64,000 nt of DNA. Source: Candidatus Binataceae bacterium. Its GTDB lineage: Bacteria; Desulfobacterota; Binatia; Binatales; Binataceae. The stretch covers positions 298,059 to 362,058 of the forward strand of contig DASRHP010000012.1 of NCBI GenBank assembly GCA_035650475.1, given 5' to 3'. Both the position numbers and the translations under genes were made by a program. This document shows positions 42,742 to 52,386 of the stretch, piece after piece; the first letter of the stretch is position 1; every line of letters starts with the position of its first letter. The notes beneath the pieces are model-generated. The model saw only the letters and a program-made list of their open reading frames with translations, made no database searches and was not told the origin of the DNA.

Positions 42742-43410
42742 GTGAAAATCACGCTCGATCTGCCCGCCGACGTCTTCGACGCCGACTTTCCCGAAGACGC
42801 CTTCGCCGCCCGCGTGCGCGAACGCGCGATCCTCGAGCTGGTCGGCATGCATCGCCTGCACGAGCACGAAGCGGCGCGGATGTTGGGGCTGCAGCGCTGG
42901 GAGCTGGTCGAGCGGATGGAGGCGGCAGGAATCAGCCCCACCGAGAAGGTCTTCGACGAAATCCGCGGCGCGCTCGGCCGCGCGCTCGCCGCGCGCGGCG
43001 CGGCCGCCGGCGAAGGGAGAATTGCGATGCGGCTTCTGCACACGATGATCCGGGTCAACAACCTTGACGAGACGCTGAAATTCTACTGCGACGCGCTGGG
43101 GATGAAGCTCTTGCGCCGCAAGGACTATCCCGAAGGCCGCTTCACACTCGCCTTCGTCGGTTACGGCGGCGAGGATGACAGCACGGTCATCGAGCTGACC
43201 CACAACTGGGACATCAACAGCTACGAGCAGGGCAACGCGTTTGGCCATCTCGCGATCGGCGTCGCCGACATCTACAAGACCTGCGAGGAACTGCGCCGCA
43301 AAGGGGTCAAGATCACGCGTGAGCCGGGCCCGATGAAGTTCGGCGGCGGCCCGATCGCGTTCATCGAGGATCCCAACGGCTACAAGATTGAATTGATCGA
43401 GCGCACGTAA
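42742..43410 (+). CDS. UPF0175-like N-terminal domain fused in frame to a glyoxalase I (lactoylglutathione lyase)
   Basis: A continuous 222-codon frame from GTG 42742. Residues 1-85 resemble UPF0175, the small helix-turn-helix proteins often encoded next to PIN-type toxins (a DLPADVF start and EHEAARMLGLQRWELVERM). Residues 96-222 are a full-length GloA-like protein of 127 residues starting at the ATG 43027, with metal ligands His (LLHTM), Glu (VIELTHNW), His (AFGHLAIG) and Glu (KIELIE). An AAGGGAG site lies 8 bases before 43027, so GloA could also be made alone. GloA converts the methylglyoxal-glutathione hemithioacetal to S-lactoylglutathione. No toxin gene is next to it. Confidence 0.75.
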   Translation: MKITLDLPADVFDADFPEDAFAARVRERAILELVGMHRLHEHEAARMLGLQRWELVERMEAAGISPTEKVFDEIRGALGRALAARGAAAGEGRIAMRLLHTMIRVNNLDETLKFYCDALGMKLLRRKDYPEGRFTLAFVGYGGEDDSTVIELTHNWDINSYEQGNAFGHLAIGVADIYKTCEELRRKGVKITREPGPMKFGGGPIAFIEDPNGYKIELIERT

Positions 43411-43421
43411 CGGAGAAATCA

Positions 43422-44438
43422 ATGAAGGCGGTCGTCTACCAGCGCCCGAACGAACTCGAAGTCGTTGACCTGCCGCGGCCCAAGGCCGGCGCCGGCGAGG
43501 TCGTGCTCAAGGTTCATGCCTGCGGCATCTGCGGCTCCGATCTCCATGCCGTGCAGCACGGCTTCGGGCTGCGGCCGGGATCGGTGATGGGCCATGAGTT
43601 CTGCGGCGAAATCGTCGAGCTCGGTCCGGGCGTCAGCGGCTATGCCGAGGGCGAGCGTGTGACTTCGCTGCCGTACATCGGTTGCGGAACCTGCGAGTTC
43701 TGCCGCAAGGGGCAGGGGATCCACTGCGAGAATATCCGCGGTCTCGGCCTGGGCCAGCTTCCGGGCGCCTACGCCGAGTACGTGATGTGCGGCGCGCGCA
43801 GCCTCTTCAAGCTGCCCGCCGGCGTCGATTCGCGGCTGGGCGCGATGGTCGAGCCGCTGTCGGTCGGATTGCACGGGGTCAAGCGCGCCGGACTGGGACG
43901 CGGCGCCTCGTGCGTGGTGATGGGCGCAGGGCCGATCGGGCTCGCCACGCTTGTCTGGTGCAAGGCGCGCGGCGCCTCGACAATTCTGGTCTCCGAGCTG
44001 GCGGCGGGACGCGCCGAGCTGGCCCGGCGCCTGGGCGCGACCGAGGTCGTCAATCCGACAGCCAAGGATCCGGCCGAGCGGATGCGCGAGCTCACGGGGC
44101 GCGCGCCCGACCTAGTCTTCGAGTGTATCGGCGTGCGCTCGACCCTGGAGGCGGCGATCCACATGGTCTCGACGCTGGGGAGAGTCGTCGTGCTCGGCGT
44201 ATGCATGGAGCCCGACCAGATCACGCCCGTTTCGTGCATTTTCAAGGAGCTCAGCCTCGACTTCGTGCTCGGCTACAACGACGCCGACTTTCAGGAGACG
44301 ATCGACGCGCTGGCCGCGGGCGCGATCGATCCGCGCCCCATGGTGACCGATGTGATCGGCGTCGAGCAGGTGCCGGAGATGTTTGAGGCGCTGCGCAAGC
44401 CGGGCAATCGCGCCAAGGTGATCGTCGAATTCCCATAA
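43422..44438 (+). CDS. Zinc-dependent alcohol dehydrogenase (medium-chain; sorbitol/threonine dehydrogenase-like)
   Basis: 338 residues. Catalytic-zinc ligands are Cys37 (CGICGSD), His58 and Glu59 (GHEF); the structural zinc is held by Cys88, Cys91, Cys94 and Cys102 (CGTCEFC through HC). The coenzyme domain has VVMGAGPIGLAT and an acidic end to the second strand (SELAAGR), suggesting NAD. It oxidises a secondary or polyol-type alcohol. CGGAGAA precedes the ATG, and the gene begins 11 bp after the glyoxalase stop, so both are in one operon, possibly for handling reactive carbonyls. Confidence 0.9.
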   Translation: MKAVVYQRPNELEVVDLPRPKAGAGEVVLKVHACGICGSDLHAVQHGFGLRPGSVMGHEFCGEIVELGPGVSGYAEGERVTSLPYIGCGTCEFCRKGQGIHCENIRGLGLGQLPGAYAEYVMCGARSLFKLPAGVDSRLGAMVEPLSVGLHGVKRAGLGRGASCVVMGAGPIGLATLVWCKARGASTILVSELAAGRAELARRLGATEVVNPTAKDPAERMRELTGRAPDLVFECIGVRSTLEAAIHMVSTLGRVVVLGVCMEPDQITPVSCIFKELSLDFVLGYNDADFQETIDALAAGAIDPRPMVTDVIGVEQVPEMFEALRKPGNRAKVIVEFP

Positions 44439-44685
44439 TAGTGTCCGGAAGCGGACCGGCCTCTCCGCCCGCCTCTGCTTCCGCATCAATGCGCGTGCGT
44501 GGACCGCGAAGGAGTCCGAGGGCTCCCCCGCAGTCTCGGCTGCTGGTTCCCATGCACCCCACCGGCATGTTTCTTGACTAAAGCGCGCGCCGGCACAGAA
44601 TTCGGCTATCCGGCAGTCTTGAAATAAGCCAGACGCTGTGCGGCCGAAAAGCCGCGCTCGCGCCGCGCGGAGCGTTTCTTGCGAG

Positions 44686-47600
44686 ATGCGGCCCGCGATG
44701 GGCGCGCGTACGCCACCCGGGGGGCGGAGCTTCAAGCTTCGGCGGCGGCTTTTTGTCAGTGCCAAATTTCCGGTGGCTGCCCTTTGTCTGGCGCTCGCCT
44801 CGATCGCCCTGCTGACGCTGGCGTGGCCGACTCCGTCCGACAGCCCCGGTGCGGGCGACACCAGCGCCGACCGCGAGCTCGGGCAAGCCGACCTCGCGCA
44901 CAATATGCTGAACTTCGGCGGCGCGGCGGCGCTCTCCAACCCCTCCGGCATCGCGATTGACAACTCGGACCATCTCTATATCGCGGATTCGAGCAACAAC
45001 CGGGTGCTCGGGTGGATCAGCGCGAGTGCGTTTGCGGACGGCGCGCCGGCCGACCTCGTGATCGGCCAGCCCGACTTTTACAGTTACCGATGCGACGACG
45101 GCACGGCGCCGGGCGACGTGAACGGCGTGGGTGCGGACAGTCTATGCGGACCGCGCGGCGTCGCGGTGGACGGCACAGGCAACCTGTATATCGCCGACGC
45201 GATCGACAACCGCGTGCTCGTGTATGTCCATCCGTTCACCAGCGGCTCCAGCCACGGTCAACCGGCCTCGATCGTCTTTGGCCAGAACGGCAGCTTCACA
45301 GCCCGCGTATGCAACGGCGGGCAGGTCGCGGGCGACGCTGCCGGCCTCGGCCGCGACAGCCTGTGCGACCCGCGCGCGGTTGCGCTCGACGCGGCCGCCA
45401 ACCTCTTCGTCGCCGACACCGGCAACAATCGCGTGCTGGAATACAACACGCCGCTCAACTCCACCAGCGGCGAGAGCGGCGCCGGCGACACGCTGGCCGA
45501 GCTGGTGTTCGGGCAGAACCTCAGCTTCACCACCAGAGCCTGCAACAACGGGCAGATGGCGGGTGATGTCAACGGGATCGGGCCGGACAGCCTGTGCGGG
45601 CCGGCCGCGCTCGCGCTCGACACCGCGGGCAGCCTCTTCGTAAGCGACTCCAACAACAGCCGCATCCTCGAGTATCACACGCCGCTTAGCCCGGGCGGCG
45701 GGCTCGGCGGAGCCGGCGACACGATCGCCGACACAGTCTTCGGCCAGAACGGCAGCTTCACCAGCGCGGTGCCCAATGGCGGCGCGGCCGGGCTCGGTGC
45801 CGACAGTTTGCTCAACCCCCGTGGGCTCGTGCTCGACATGGCTGGCAATCTCTACGTCGCCGACCGCGGCAACAACCGTATTTTGCAATTCAATCCGGCG
45901 AGCACCACGGCGGCGCACGTCTTCGGGCAGAGCGGCGTCTTCACCGAAGCGCAGTGTGACGGCAACGACGGCGGGATGCTCGCCGGCTTCGGCGCGGTGG
46001 TCGGCGCCGCGACGCTCTGCACACCCGCCGACGTCGCGCTCGACGCAGTGGGCAACCTCTACGCGCTCGACTCGGGCAACCGTCGGATGCTCGTCTTCGA
46101 TACACCGCTCAACGGACAGAGCGGAGAGCCGGGCGCGGGAGACACCACCGCCGACCGCGAGCTCGGCCAGAGCGATCTCGATCACAACATGGACAACTTC
46201 GGCGGCGCGCGTGCGCTGACGCTTGCAAATCCGGCGCAGACCGGCGGCCCGGCCGCCCATCTCGCGATCGACACCGCCGGCCATCTCTACGCCGCCGACA
46301 CCGCCAACAACAGGGTGCTCGGATGGGCGAGCGCGGCGGCATTCGCCGACGGCGAGCCGGCCGCGCTGGTGATCGGCCAGCCAGACTTCTTCAGCTACGG
46401 ATGCGACGACGGACGCGCGGCCGGTGACGTCGAAGGTGTCGGCCCCGACAGCCTGTGCGAGCCCTCCGGGGTTGCGGTCGATACCGACGCCAGCCTCTAC
46501 GTCGCCGACAGCGCGGATAATCGCGTGCTGATGTATGCGCCGCCGTTCGCCAGCGACACGAACGCAGGCCAGAGCGCCGCGACGGTTTTCGGACAGGGCG
46601 GCAGCTTCACCGCGACCGCCGCCGGCGCCGGCCCCGCCGGCCTCAACGATCCGCGAGCGGTGGCGCTCGATCCCGACGGCAACCTCTTCGTCGCCGATAC
46701 CGAAAACAACCGCGTGCTCGAATATCTCACCCCGCGCGGGCCTGGAGGTGGCACGCCGGGCACGCCCGGCGCGGCGGGCGATACCACCGCCGACGCGGTC
46801 GTCGGGCAGGACGGGAGTTTCACACGCGTGGAGTGCAACGACGGCACGGCCCCCGGCGACGTGGACGGCGTCGGGCCGGACAGCCTGTGCAGGCCCGCCG
46901 GCCTGGCGTTGGAGGCCAAGCACAGGCTCTACGTCGCGGACTACGAGAACAGCCGCGTGCTCGAATACGTCCTGCCGCTGGACAGCGCGGTTGCCGGCTT
47001 CGTCTTCGGCCAGAACGGCAGCTTCACGACGCGCGGATGCAACCACGGCGCGGCGGGCCTCGGCCCCGACAGCCTGTGCAATCCCAGCGCCGTGGCGCTC
47101 GACTCCAAGCGCAACCTTTACCTCGCCGACAGCGGCGACAACCGCGTGCTCGAATACAACGCACCACTCGAGCCCGACGCAGCCCGGACGTTTGCCGCCG
47201 ATCGCGTCTTCGGCCAGGACGGCTTCACCGCTGTCGAATGCGACATGGGCGCGGTCGCGGTCAGCGCCGAGACGCTGTGCGCACCCAACGGGCTCGCAGT
47301 GGACGGCGCCGACAACCTCTACATAGCCGATTCCGGTAACAATCGTGTGCTCGAGTACAACGAGCCGCTGGTGGGCGCTCCTTCGCCGACGCCAACTGCC
47401 ACGCTCTCGCCCACGCCGACTGCAAGCCCTTCGCCCACGCCGACCGCGACGCCGTCTCCGTCACCGACGCCGACGGGGACTCCGTCGCCCACGCCCAGCG
47501 CGACACCGACTTCGAGCGCGACGCCCACTGCGACTTCTACACCCACACCCACTCTGACGCCCACGCCGACGGCGACGCCAACCCCGACTCCAACGCCGAC

Positions 47601-48561
47601 GCCGCTTCCGCCCGGCGGTGTGCTTTCAGTTCCCTCGCAGCTGCTCTTCGGCAAAGTTGGAGTGGGTGTCGCGCCCAAGACCAGGACGCTCAAGATCAGC
47701 AATCTCGGCCCGGCGCGGAAGCTGACCGTGATGCTGGGGACGGTGAGTGCGCCCTTCGCGCTGCTCTCCGCGCCGGGTCCGTTCCAGATTGCGCCGCTTG
47801 GCATGCTTGGGGTGAAGATTCGCTTCACGCCGACGGCCTTCGGCCCGGTCTCGCAGACGTTCACGATCCGCAGCGGTGACGTCAGGCATCCGTCGGCCAA
47901 CGTCAAGCTGTCCGGCAATGGGCGGTCGGGTCAGCTCTCGCTGCCGACTACGACATTGTTCTTCGGCAAAGTTGGAATCGGCGTAGCGCCCCGCATCCTA
48001 GGCTTCAAAATCACTAACGCAGGTATCGGCAGGCTCAACGGTTCGGTCGGCACCCTGAGCGCACCGTTCAGCGTGGTCGAAGGCGCGGGGCCTTTCAACC
48101 TGCTGCCTCAGGCGGCCTGGAGAGTGCGAGTCGGCTTCGCGCCGCAGAGCGTGGGCCCGGCCGCTTCGACCCTGAAGATCAGTAGCGACGATCCCCTCCG
48201 TCCGAGCACCGACATTGCAATCAGCGGCACCGGCGTCGCCGGCCATCTGCGGATCGATCTGCCGTCGCCGCCGACGCTTGCCTTCGGCGCAGTCGCAGCG
48301 GGCTCGGCTCTCGCAAAGAGCTTTACGATCACCAACAGCGCCAAGGGATTGTTGCGCGGCAAGGTGGGCACGCTCGACGCCCCGTTCACGGTGACGCTCG
48401 GCGCAGGCGACTTTACGCTTCAACCCGGACAGAAGAGAACGCTCCGCGTACGCTTCTCTCCCTCTGCGACGGGCAAGGTCGTCACTTCGCTGACGATAAC
48501 CGTCGAGGCGCCGAGCGCGCCGGCCTCGGCGACCGTCACGATCGCCGGCAAGGGAGTCTGA
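44686..48561 (+). CDS. Giant secreted NHL-repeat protein with Pro/Thr linker and three ASH (choice-of-anchor D-like) domains
   Basis: About 1291 residues from ATG 44686 (a GTG at 44638 is possible). After a basic start and one hydrophobic segment, NHL-type repeats such as [14 protein letters not shown] fill about residues 70-890. Eight inserts with a Cys pair, of the form C-[DN]-x-G...DSLC-x-P, interrupt them. The block beginning [13 protein letters not shown] recurs after about 1.28 kb as [13 protein letters not shown], showing internal duplication. Then come about 75 residues of TPTP/SPTP linker and three Ig-like ASH domains (each with LxFGxV...VGT...APF). Function is probably surface binding; no enzyme motif is visible. 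Confidence 0.83.
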   Translation: MRPAMGARTPPGGRSFKLRRRLFVSAKFPVAALCLALASIALLTLAWPTPSDSPGAGDTSADRELGQADLAHNMLNFGGAAALSNPSGIAIDNSDHLYIADSSNNRVLGWISASAFADGAPADLVIGQPDFYSYRCDDGTAPGDVNGVGADSLCGPRGVAVDGTGNLYIADAIDNRVLVYVHPFTSGSSHGQPASIVFGQNGSFTARVCNGGQVAGDAAGLGRDSLCDPRAVALDAAANLFVADTGNNRVLEYNTPLNSTSGESGAGDTLAELVFGQNLSFTTRACNNGQMAGDVNGIGPDSLCGPAALALDTAGSLFVSDSNNSRILEYHTPLSPGGGLGGAGDTIADTVFGQNGSFTSAVPNGGAAGLGADSLLNPRGLVLDMAGNLYVADRGNNRILQFNPASTTAAHVFGQSGVFTEAQCDGNDGGMLAGFGAVVGAATLCTPADVALDAVGNLYALDSGNRRMLVFDTPLNGQSGEPGAGDTTADRELGQSDLDHNMDNFGGARALTLANPAQTGGPAAHLAIDTAGHLYAADTANNRVLGWASAAAFADGEPAALVIGQPDFFSYGCDDGRAAGDVEGVGPDSLCEPSGVAVDTDASLYVADSADNRVLMYAPPFASDTNAGQSAATVFGQGGSFTATAAGAGPAGLNDPRAVALDPDGNLFVADTENNRVLEYLTPRGPGGGTPGTPGAAGDTTADAVVGQDGSFTRVECNDGTAPGDVDGVGPDSLCRPAGLALEAKHRLYVADYENSRVLEYVLPLDSAVAGFVFGQNGSFTTRGCNHGAAGLGPDSLCNPSAVALDSKRNLYLADSGDNRVLEYNAPLEPDAARTFAADRVFGQDGFTAVECDMGAVAVSAETLCAPNGLAVDGADNLYIADSGNNRVLEYNEPLVGAPSPTPTATLSPTPTASPSPTPTATPSPSPTPTGTPSPTPSATPTSSATPTATSTPTPTLTPTPTATPTPTPTPTPLPPGGVLSVPSQLLFGKVGVGVAPKTRTLKISNLGPARKLTVMLGTVSAPFALLSAPGPFQIAPLGMLGVKIRFTPTAFGPVSQTFTIRSGDVRHPSANVKLSGNGRSGQLSLPTTTLFFGKVGIGVAPRILGFKITNAGIGRLNGSVGTLSAPFSVVEGAGPFNLLPQAAWRVRVGFAPQSVGPAASTLKISSDDPLRPSTDIAISGTGVAGHLRIDLPSPPTLAFGAVAAGSALAKSFTITNSAKGLLRGKVGTLDAPFTVTLGAGDFTLQPGQKRTLRVRFSPSATGKVVTSLTITVEAPSAPASATVTIAGKGV
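47383..47610 (+). repeat. Low-complexity Pro/Thr/Ser coding repeat
   Basis: About 225 bp inside the NHL/ASH gene built of CCGACGCC/TCGCCCACG-like hexamers and coding for TPTP and SPTP runs. It is an extended linker between the propeller region and the ASH domains, prone to slippage and length variation. Confidence 0.85.
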
Positions 48562-48606
48562 GCTGCGCGCGCCGCCGCGTCGGAGAAGTTTCGCCGCCTG
48601 GGCGCG

Positions 48607-49446
48607 CTACGATTCGAGCCCGAGGAAGTCGCTGAGTGCGGCCAGCGCGTGGGGCTCGACCAGCGACGGCGCGTGGCCGACCCCGGGAACCTCGACCGCG
48701 CGCGCGATGCGCTGCACCTTGAGCATCCGCGCCACCGTCTCGGGCGCCAGCACGTCGCTTTGGGCGCCGCGCACGATGAGGATCGGCGCCAGCACCCGCG
48801 TATAGTGCAGCCACAGATCAAGCGGACGCGCCGCCGAGCCGCCGCGCGGCGGCTTGCGCACCGCCGGGTCCATCTTCCACGTAAGCCCGCCGCCCTCGGC
48901 CGGCTTGACGCTCCATCGCACCCACTCCGTCAGTTCGGCTTCGGAAAGCTTGGCCGCGGGCGGGTAGGTCTCGCGATAGTAGGCGGCGACGGCGGCGAGG
49001 TCGGCGAAGCGTTCCGGCGCCTCGCAGACGTAGGCGAGGATACGCTGGAGGCCGGCGGGAGCGATCTCAGGCCCGATGTCGTTGAGCACGAGGCGCTCGA
49101 CGCGCTCGGGATAGCCGCCCGCGAACATCATCGAGACGATTCCGCCCATCGAGGTTCCGATCAGCGTTGTGCGTGCGATGCCGACGCCGTCGAGGAACTC
49201 CCTCAGATCGTTGACGTAAGTCTGCGGGTTGTACTCCAGCGGCGGGCCCCATTCGCTGTCGCCGCGGCCGCGCACGTCGAGCGCGAGCACGCGGTAGCGC
49301 GGCGCAAGATGAGATGCCAGGAGGTCGAAGTTGTGCGCGTTGCCGGTCAGGCCATGGATACAGACCAGTGCGGGCTTTCCCGCGCCGCCAAAGTCGAGAT
49401 AATGCAGCCGCACGCCGCCTGCGTTTTGAAACTTGTCCTCGGGCAT
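48607..49446 (-). CDS. Alpha/beta hydrolase
   Basis: 279 residues from the ATG at 49446, with GGGGAG 11 bases upstream; a GTG at 49473 lacks a site. The oxyanion strand is CIHGLTGNAHNF, the elbow GTSMGG (Ser99), the Asp lies in RGAQSDVLAPE and the His in GVGHAPSLVEP. DVRGRGDSEW after the second strand is typical of esterases and hydrolases acting on small esters or lactones. It is convergent with the giant NHL gene (45 bp) and downstream of the Crp/Fnr regulator on the same strand. The substrate is unknown. Confidence 0.85.
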   Translation of the reverse strand: MPEDKFQNAGGVRLHYLDFGGAGKPALVCIHGLTGNAHNFDLLASHLAPRYRVLALDVRGRGDSEWGPPLEYNPQTYVNDLREFLDGVGIARTTLIGTSMGGIVSMMFAGGYPERVERLVLNDIGPEIAPAGLQRILAYVCEAPERFADLAAVAAYYRETYPPAAKLSEAELTEWVRWSVKPAEGGGLTWKMDPAVRKPPRGGSAARPLDLWLHYTRVLAPILIVRGAQSDVLAPETVARMLKVQRIARAVEVPGVGHAPSLVEPHALAALSDFLGLES

Positions 49447-49561
49447 CTTCACAAAGCTCCCCGCGACGCGCACGCGCCGGCGCGATACGAAGTTTCGGCT
49501 GAATCGAACCTACGAGACTTTCGGGTAATCCGCGCGCGATTTCAAGCGCCTCACCGCCGGC

Positions 49562-50323
49562 TCAGTCGGCGCCGCCGGTCGGGCCGCCGCCCGTTGCGCC
49601 GGGCGGCCGCGCCCCCTGGACCAAATAAAGCAGCCGCTCAGGCGAGATTATCAACCGCCGCCCGTCGCGGATGATCACGCCGGTACGTTCGAACTCGCTG
49701 AGCTGTTCGGTGATCCGCTGGCGCGAGGCGCCGACCAGCTCAGCCAGATCCGCGTGGGTGAGCTTGAGCGTGAGGAGGCGGCCGCGCGCGTCGTCGGCGC
49801 CAAATTTCGCGCCCAGTTCGAGCAACGCACCGGCCAGGCGCTCGCGCAGGGCGAGCCCCAGAAAATTGGTGTAGCGCAGCAGCATCGCCCACCATCGCCC
49901 CACCGTGACGTCGAGCATCCGACTCAGCTCGTAAAGCGGCACGCCGAGCGCGGCGTCAACGAACGTCTCGGGCGAAGTCACGCCGACCACGCAGTCGCTG
50001 AAAGCGTCGCATCGGAAAGGGCGCTTGGCCGTAGGCAGGAGCGAAGACACACCAAAGATCTCGCCCGGGCCGACTAACGAGACAAGGACCCGCTCGCTGG
50101 CGTTGAGGAAGGTCAGCTTGGCGACGCCCGAGAGCAGCAGATAGACGGCCGCCGAGTCCTCGCCTTCGAAGAAAATCGTCTCGCGCCGGTGTACGCGGCG
50201 AGTGGTGGTCGCGTGAGCAAGGCGCTCCAGCCTCTCCGCCGGCAACCAGCTCAACGTGCGAAGCCGGCGCAGTAGCCTGGGATCATTTGCGGCGGCGCCT
50301 TCCACAACATGACTGGTTAGCAC
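49562..50323 (-). CDS. Crp/Fnr-family transcriptional regulator
   Basis: 253 residues; start taken as GTG 50323, with weak ribosome binding site support. A cyclic-nucleotide-like beta-roll (about residues 25-120, with ETIFFEGEDSAAVYLLLSGVAKL and GPGEIFGVSSLL) joins a long dimerisation helix to a winged helix-turn-helix (LTHADLAELVGASRQRITEQLSEFERTGVI). No four-Cys cluster for an iron-sulfur centre is seen, so it is not a classical oxygen-sensing FNR. The SRQRITEQL recognition helix resembles that of CRP. It is divergent from the polyhydroxyalkanoate genes, and palindromes in both relevant promoters make it a candidate regulator of them. Confidence 0.87.
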   Translation of the reverse strand: MLTSHVVEGAAANDPRLLRRLRTLSWLPAERLERLAHATTTRRVHRRETIFFEGEDSAAVYLLLSGVAKLTFLNASERVLVSLVGPGEIFGVSSLLPTAKRPFRCDAFSDCVVGVTSPETFVDAALGVPLYELSRMLDVTVGRWWAMLLRYTNFLGLALRERLAGALLELGAKFGADDARGRLLTLKLTHADLAELVGASRQRITEQLSEFERTGVIIRDGRRLIISPERLLYLVQGARPPGATGGGPTGGAD

Positions 50324-50662
50324 AGAGCACAGTTATGTCACTAAGGCGACGAAACGAGACGCCACTCACGGCGGGCGTAAAGAATTGGTCGCGCGAGCGA
50401 CATTCATTAGACGAGTTGATGTTGTCTGAACTCGGACATGAATTTATCTTTTCTCCATCGGAGCCGATGGAAACTTTTGGGCGACCGCTCCAACCCGGAT
50501 TCATCCAATTGCTACCTCTTGGCAACCCGGCGACAACGCTGGCTATCCAGATTTTACCGCGCGCCCTGCAAGCTGACGTGGAGCGAGTCGCGAACGCAAA
50601 TCAAACGATGGCGTCAGGCTGCCATCAATGAAATTTCAGTTTGGCCTGAGGAGGCAGAAGTG
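50324..50662. other. Divergent control region between the Crp/Fnr gene and the polyhydroxyalkanoate genes
   Basis: 339 bp. The plus-strand frame of the PhaE-like gene stays open back to 50438, but the composition there (AT-rich, Ser/Arg-rich translation) and the ribosome binding site at 50648 argue that it is untranslated. It contains the imperfect palindrome at 50387-50402. No other gene is seen. Confidence 0.55.
50387..50402. promoter_or_regulatory. Imperfect palindrome, candidate operator A
   Basis: GTCGC and GCGAC flank GCGA (50388-50401). The 16-mer matches 12 of 16 positions of the perfect palindrome upstream of the phasin-like gene at 52288. It lies about 65 bp from the Crp/Fnr start and 260 bp before the PhaE-like start. 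Confidence 0.35.
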
Positions 50663-51187
50663 GTGAGCGCAAAACTTTTTCAGGAGCTGACGAGGCTGGG
50701 CGAGGCGGTCGTTGAGCTGCCGCTCGCCGCGATGCGCCGCTTCGCCGATGCCGACGGCGAGCGCAAAGCCCAAGAGGCAGGATGGAAGGCCTACGACACC
50801 TGGGTGCGCGCGATCAGCGCGGCCACCGACGCGCTCTACGATAGCGAGGCTTTCGGCGCGGCGGCCGGGCGTTGGATTGAAAGCGGACTTAAATGGCAGC
50901 GGCTGTCCTCTGCCGCGGCGGGCGCATTCTTCGGTGCGCTGTGGCCAGCGATCGGGCTGCCCACAGCGGCCGAGATGACTGAGCTGCGCGCCGAGCTGCG
51001 CGCGCTGCGCGACGAAGCGGCAGCCGCGCGGCTGGAGGCCGCGGAGGCGCGGGCGGCACAGCCAGTGCTCCCTCCGGCCGCCGGCGAGCATCCGACCAAC
51101 GAGTCGCTGGCCGCGATGTGGAACGGATGGATTGCGCAGGCTCCATACGTCAACGGCAGGGAGGGCGGCGATGCTTCGGCCAATTAA
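50663..51187 (+). CDS. phaE: PhaE-like subunit of class III polyhydroxyalkanoate synthase (short form)
   Basis: 174 residues from GTG 50663, placed by GAGGAGG at 50648-50654. It is mostly helical: AGWKAYDTWVRAISAATDALYDSEAFGAAAGRW is followed by LWPAIGLPTAAEMTELRAELRALRDEAA, matching the PhaE pattern in which an LPTRxEhxxL motif leads into a C-terminal coiled coil. PhaE has no catalytic residues but is needed by the class III synthase. Known PhaE proteins are usually 300-400 residues, so this one is short. Its last 17 bases overlap the phaC start, indicating coupled translation. Confidence 0.72.
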   Translation: MSAKLFQELTRLGEAVVELPLAAMRRFADADGERKAQEAGWKAYDTWVRAISAATDALYDSEAFGAAAGRWIESGLKWQRLSSAAAGAFFGALWPAIGLPTAAEMTELRAELRALRDEAAAARLEAAEARAAQPVLPPAAGEHPTNESLAAMWNGWIAQAPYVNGREGGDASAN

Positions 51188-52238
51188 CGCGCTCGGCGGT
51201 TATTGGTTCGACGGCGCGCTCCGCGCGCTAGAGGGGCTGCGCCACGGCCTGGCCTCGACGGTCAGCGATCCGCCGCCGGTCACGCACCACCGCGTGGTGT
51301 TCGAGAGCGGCAAGCTGCGCCTGCGCCACTACGCGGCCGCCGGCAAGCCGCATCGCACGCCGATCCTATTCGTTTACGCGCTTATCAAGCGCCCCTTCAT
51401 CCTCGACATCCAGAAGGGCCGCAGCGTGATCGAGTATTTGACGCGCGCGGGCTTCGACGTTTTCGTCACCGACTGGCAGCCGCCGACCGCGGCCGACAGC
51501 TGGCGCGGCTTCGACGCCTACGTCAACGGCGACCTGCACGCGGCCGTGCGCGCGATACGCGCGTTCACGCGGCGCGAGCAGGTGACGGTGCTGGGCTACT
51601 GCTTCGGCGGGATGCTGAGCCTGGCCTACACCGCGCTCAATCCCGAGGGCGTGCGCAACCTGGTCACGCTGACCACGCCCTTCGATCTGAGCAGCGACGA
51701 GCTGCCGATCTACAACGTGGTCGAGCGCATGAGCGACGAGTCGATCGAGCTCGTCACGCGGATTTACGGCAACTGCCCGGCGTGGATGGTGCAGACGTTC
51801 TTCACCGCGATGGCGCCGGCGCATCACGCGATCGACAAGTACGTCGGGCTGTACCGCAACGCCGAGCGCGAGGGCTACGCCGAGTCGTTCGATCTCTTCG
51901 AGCGCTGGATGAACAGCGATGTGGCGCTGGCCGGGCGCATTTTCAAGGAGACCGCGGGTGGAATTTTCAAGCGCAATCAGCTGGCCCGCGGCGAATTCGA
52001 GATCGGCGGGCGTACGGTTGACGCTGCGCGCGTCGAGTGCTCGTTCCTCAACGTGGTCGCCGAATTCGACGATGTCGTCCATCCGCGTTCCAGTTTGCCG
52101 TTGGCTGAAAAGGTGAGCAGCCGCGATGCGCGCAACCTGACTTTTTCGACTGGCCACGTCGGCGCGATCGTCAGTGGGGCCGCGCATAAGGGGCTGTGGC
52201 CTCAGATCGGCGCGTGGCTCAAGGAGCGTTCGAACTGA
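51171..52238 (+). CDS. phaC: Class III poly(3-hydroxyalkanoate) synthase subunit PhaC
   Basis: 355 residues, the typical class III length. The lipase-like box is GYCFGG with the nucleophile Cys144; catalytic Asp300/301 lies in AEFDDVVHP and His329 in STGHVGAI, spaced as in the Allochromatium vinosum enzyme (Cys149, Asp302, His331). The N-terminal LIKRPFILDI and DWQPPTAAD motifs also fit. It polymerises 3-hydroxyacyl-CoA into polyester granules together with PhaE. GGGAGGGC precedes the ATG within the end of phaE. A phasin-like gene follows after 148 bp. Confidence 0.92.
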   Translation: MLRPINALGGYWFDGALRALEGLRHGLASTVSDPPPVTHHRVVFESGKLRLRHYAAAGKPHRTPILFVYALIKRPFILDIQKGRSVIEYLTRAGFDVFVTDWQPPTAADSWRGFDAYVNGDLHAAVRAIRAFTRREQVTVLGYCFGGMLSLAYTALNPEGVRNLVTLTTPFDLSSDELPIYNVVERMSDESIELVTRIYGNCPAWMVQTFFTAMAPAHHAIDKYVGLYRNAEREGYAESFDLFERWMNSDVALAGRIFKETAGGIFKRNQLARGEFEIGGRTVDAARVECSFLNVVAEFDDVVHPRSSLPLAEKVSSRDARNLTFSTGHVGAIVSGAAHKGLWPQIGAWLKERSN

Positions 52239-52287
52239 GGGCGGAAAGCGGGGCCGACGGCGCGCTAGCGTGACGAAGCGGCGAAAC

Positions 52288-52303
52288 TGTCGCGTACGCG
52301 ACA
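52288..52303. promoter_or_regulatory. Perfect 16-bp palindrome, candidate operator B
   Basis: TGTCGCGTACGCGACA lies 84 bp upstream of the phasin-like start and just before an AT-rich stretch (52333-52348) suited to a -10 region. The half-sites are shared with the palindrome upstream of phaE. Confidence 0.5.
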
Positions 52304-52348
52304 AAGCGCGCCGCCCGCCTCCGGGCTTCGTGGTTAAATAAAAATAAA

Positions 52349-52365
52349 CGGGAGTTCCACTCCCG
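52349..52365 (+). repeat. 5' leader hairpin of the phasin-like mRNA
   Basis: CGGGAGT and ACTCCCG with a 3-nt loop (or 6 bp around 5 nt) lie 22 bp before the phasin-like ATG and just ahead of its ribosome binding site. It could stabilise the message or block read-through from phaC. Confidence 0.45.
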
Positions 52366-52386
52366 CAAGCACAGCGGAGGAAATTA

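Noticed and set aside
45142..47046. 634-codon open frame on the minus strand
   Set aside because: It is a mirror of the NHL repeats; its apparent periodicity comes from the repeated sense gene.
47383..47610. CRISPR-like or regulatory repeat array
   Set aside because: The periodicity is that of Thr-Pro/Ser-Pro codons inside a continuous reading frame; no spacer-repeat structure is present.
49495..49545. Possible minus-strand tRNA T-arm (GGTTCGATTC)
   Set aside because: The bases flanking the loop do not pair into a 5-bp T stem, and no acceptor, D or anticodon arm can be built around it.
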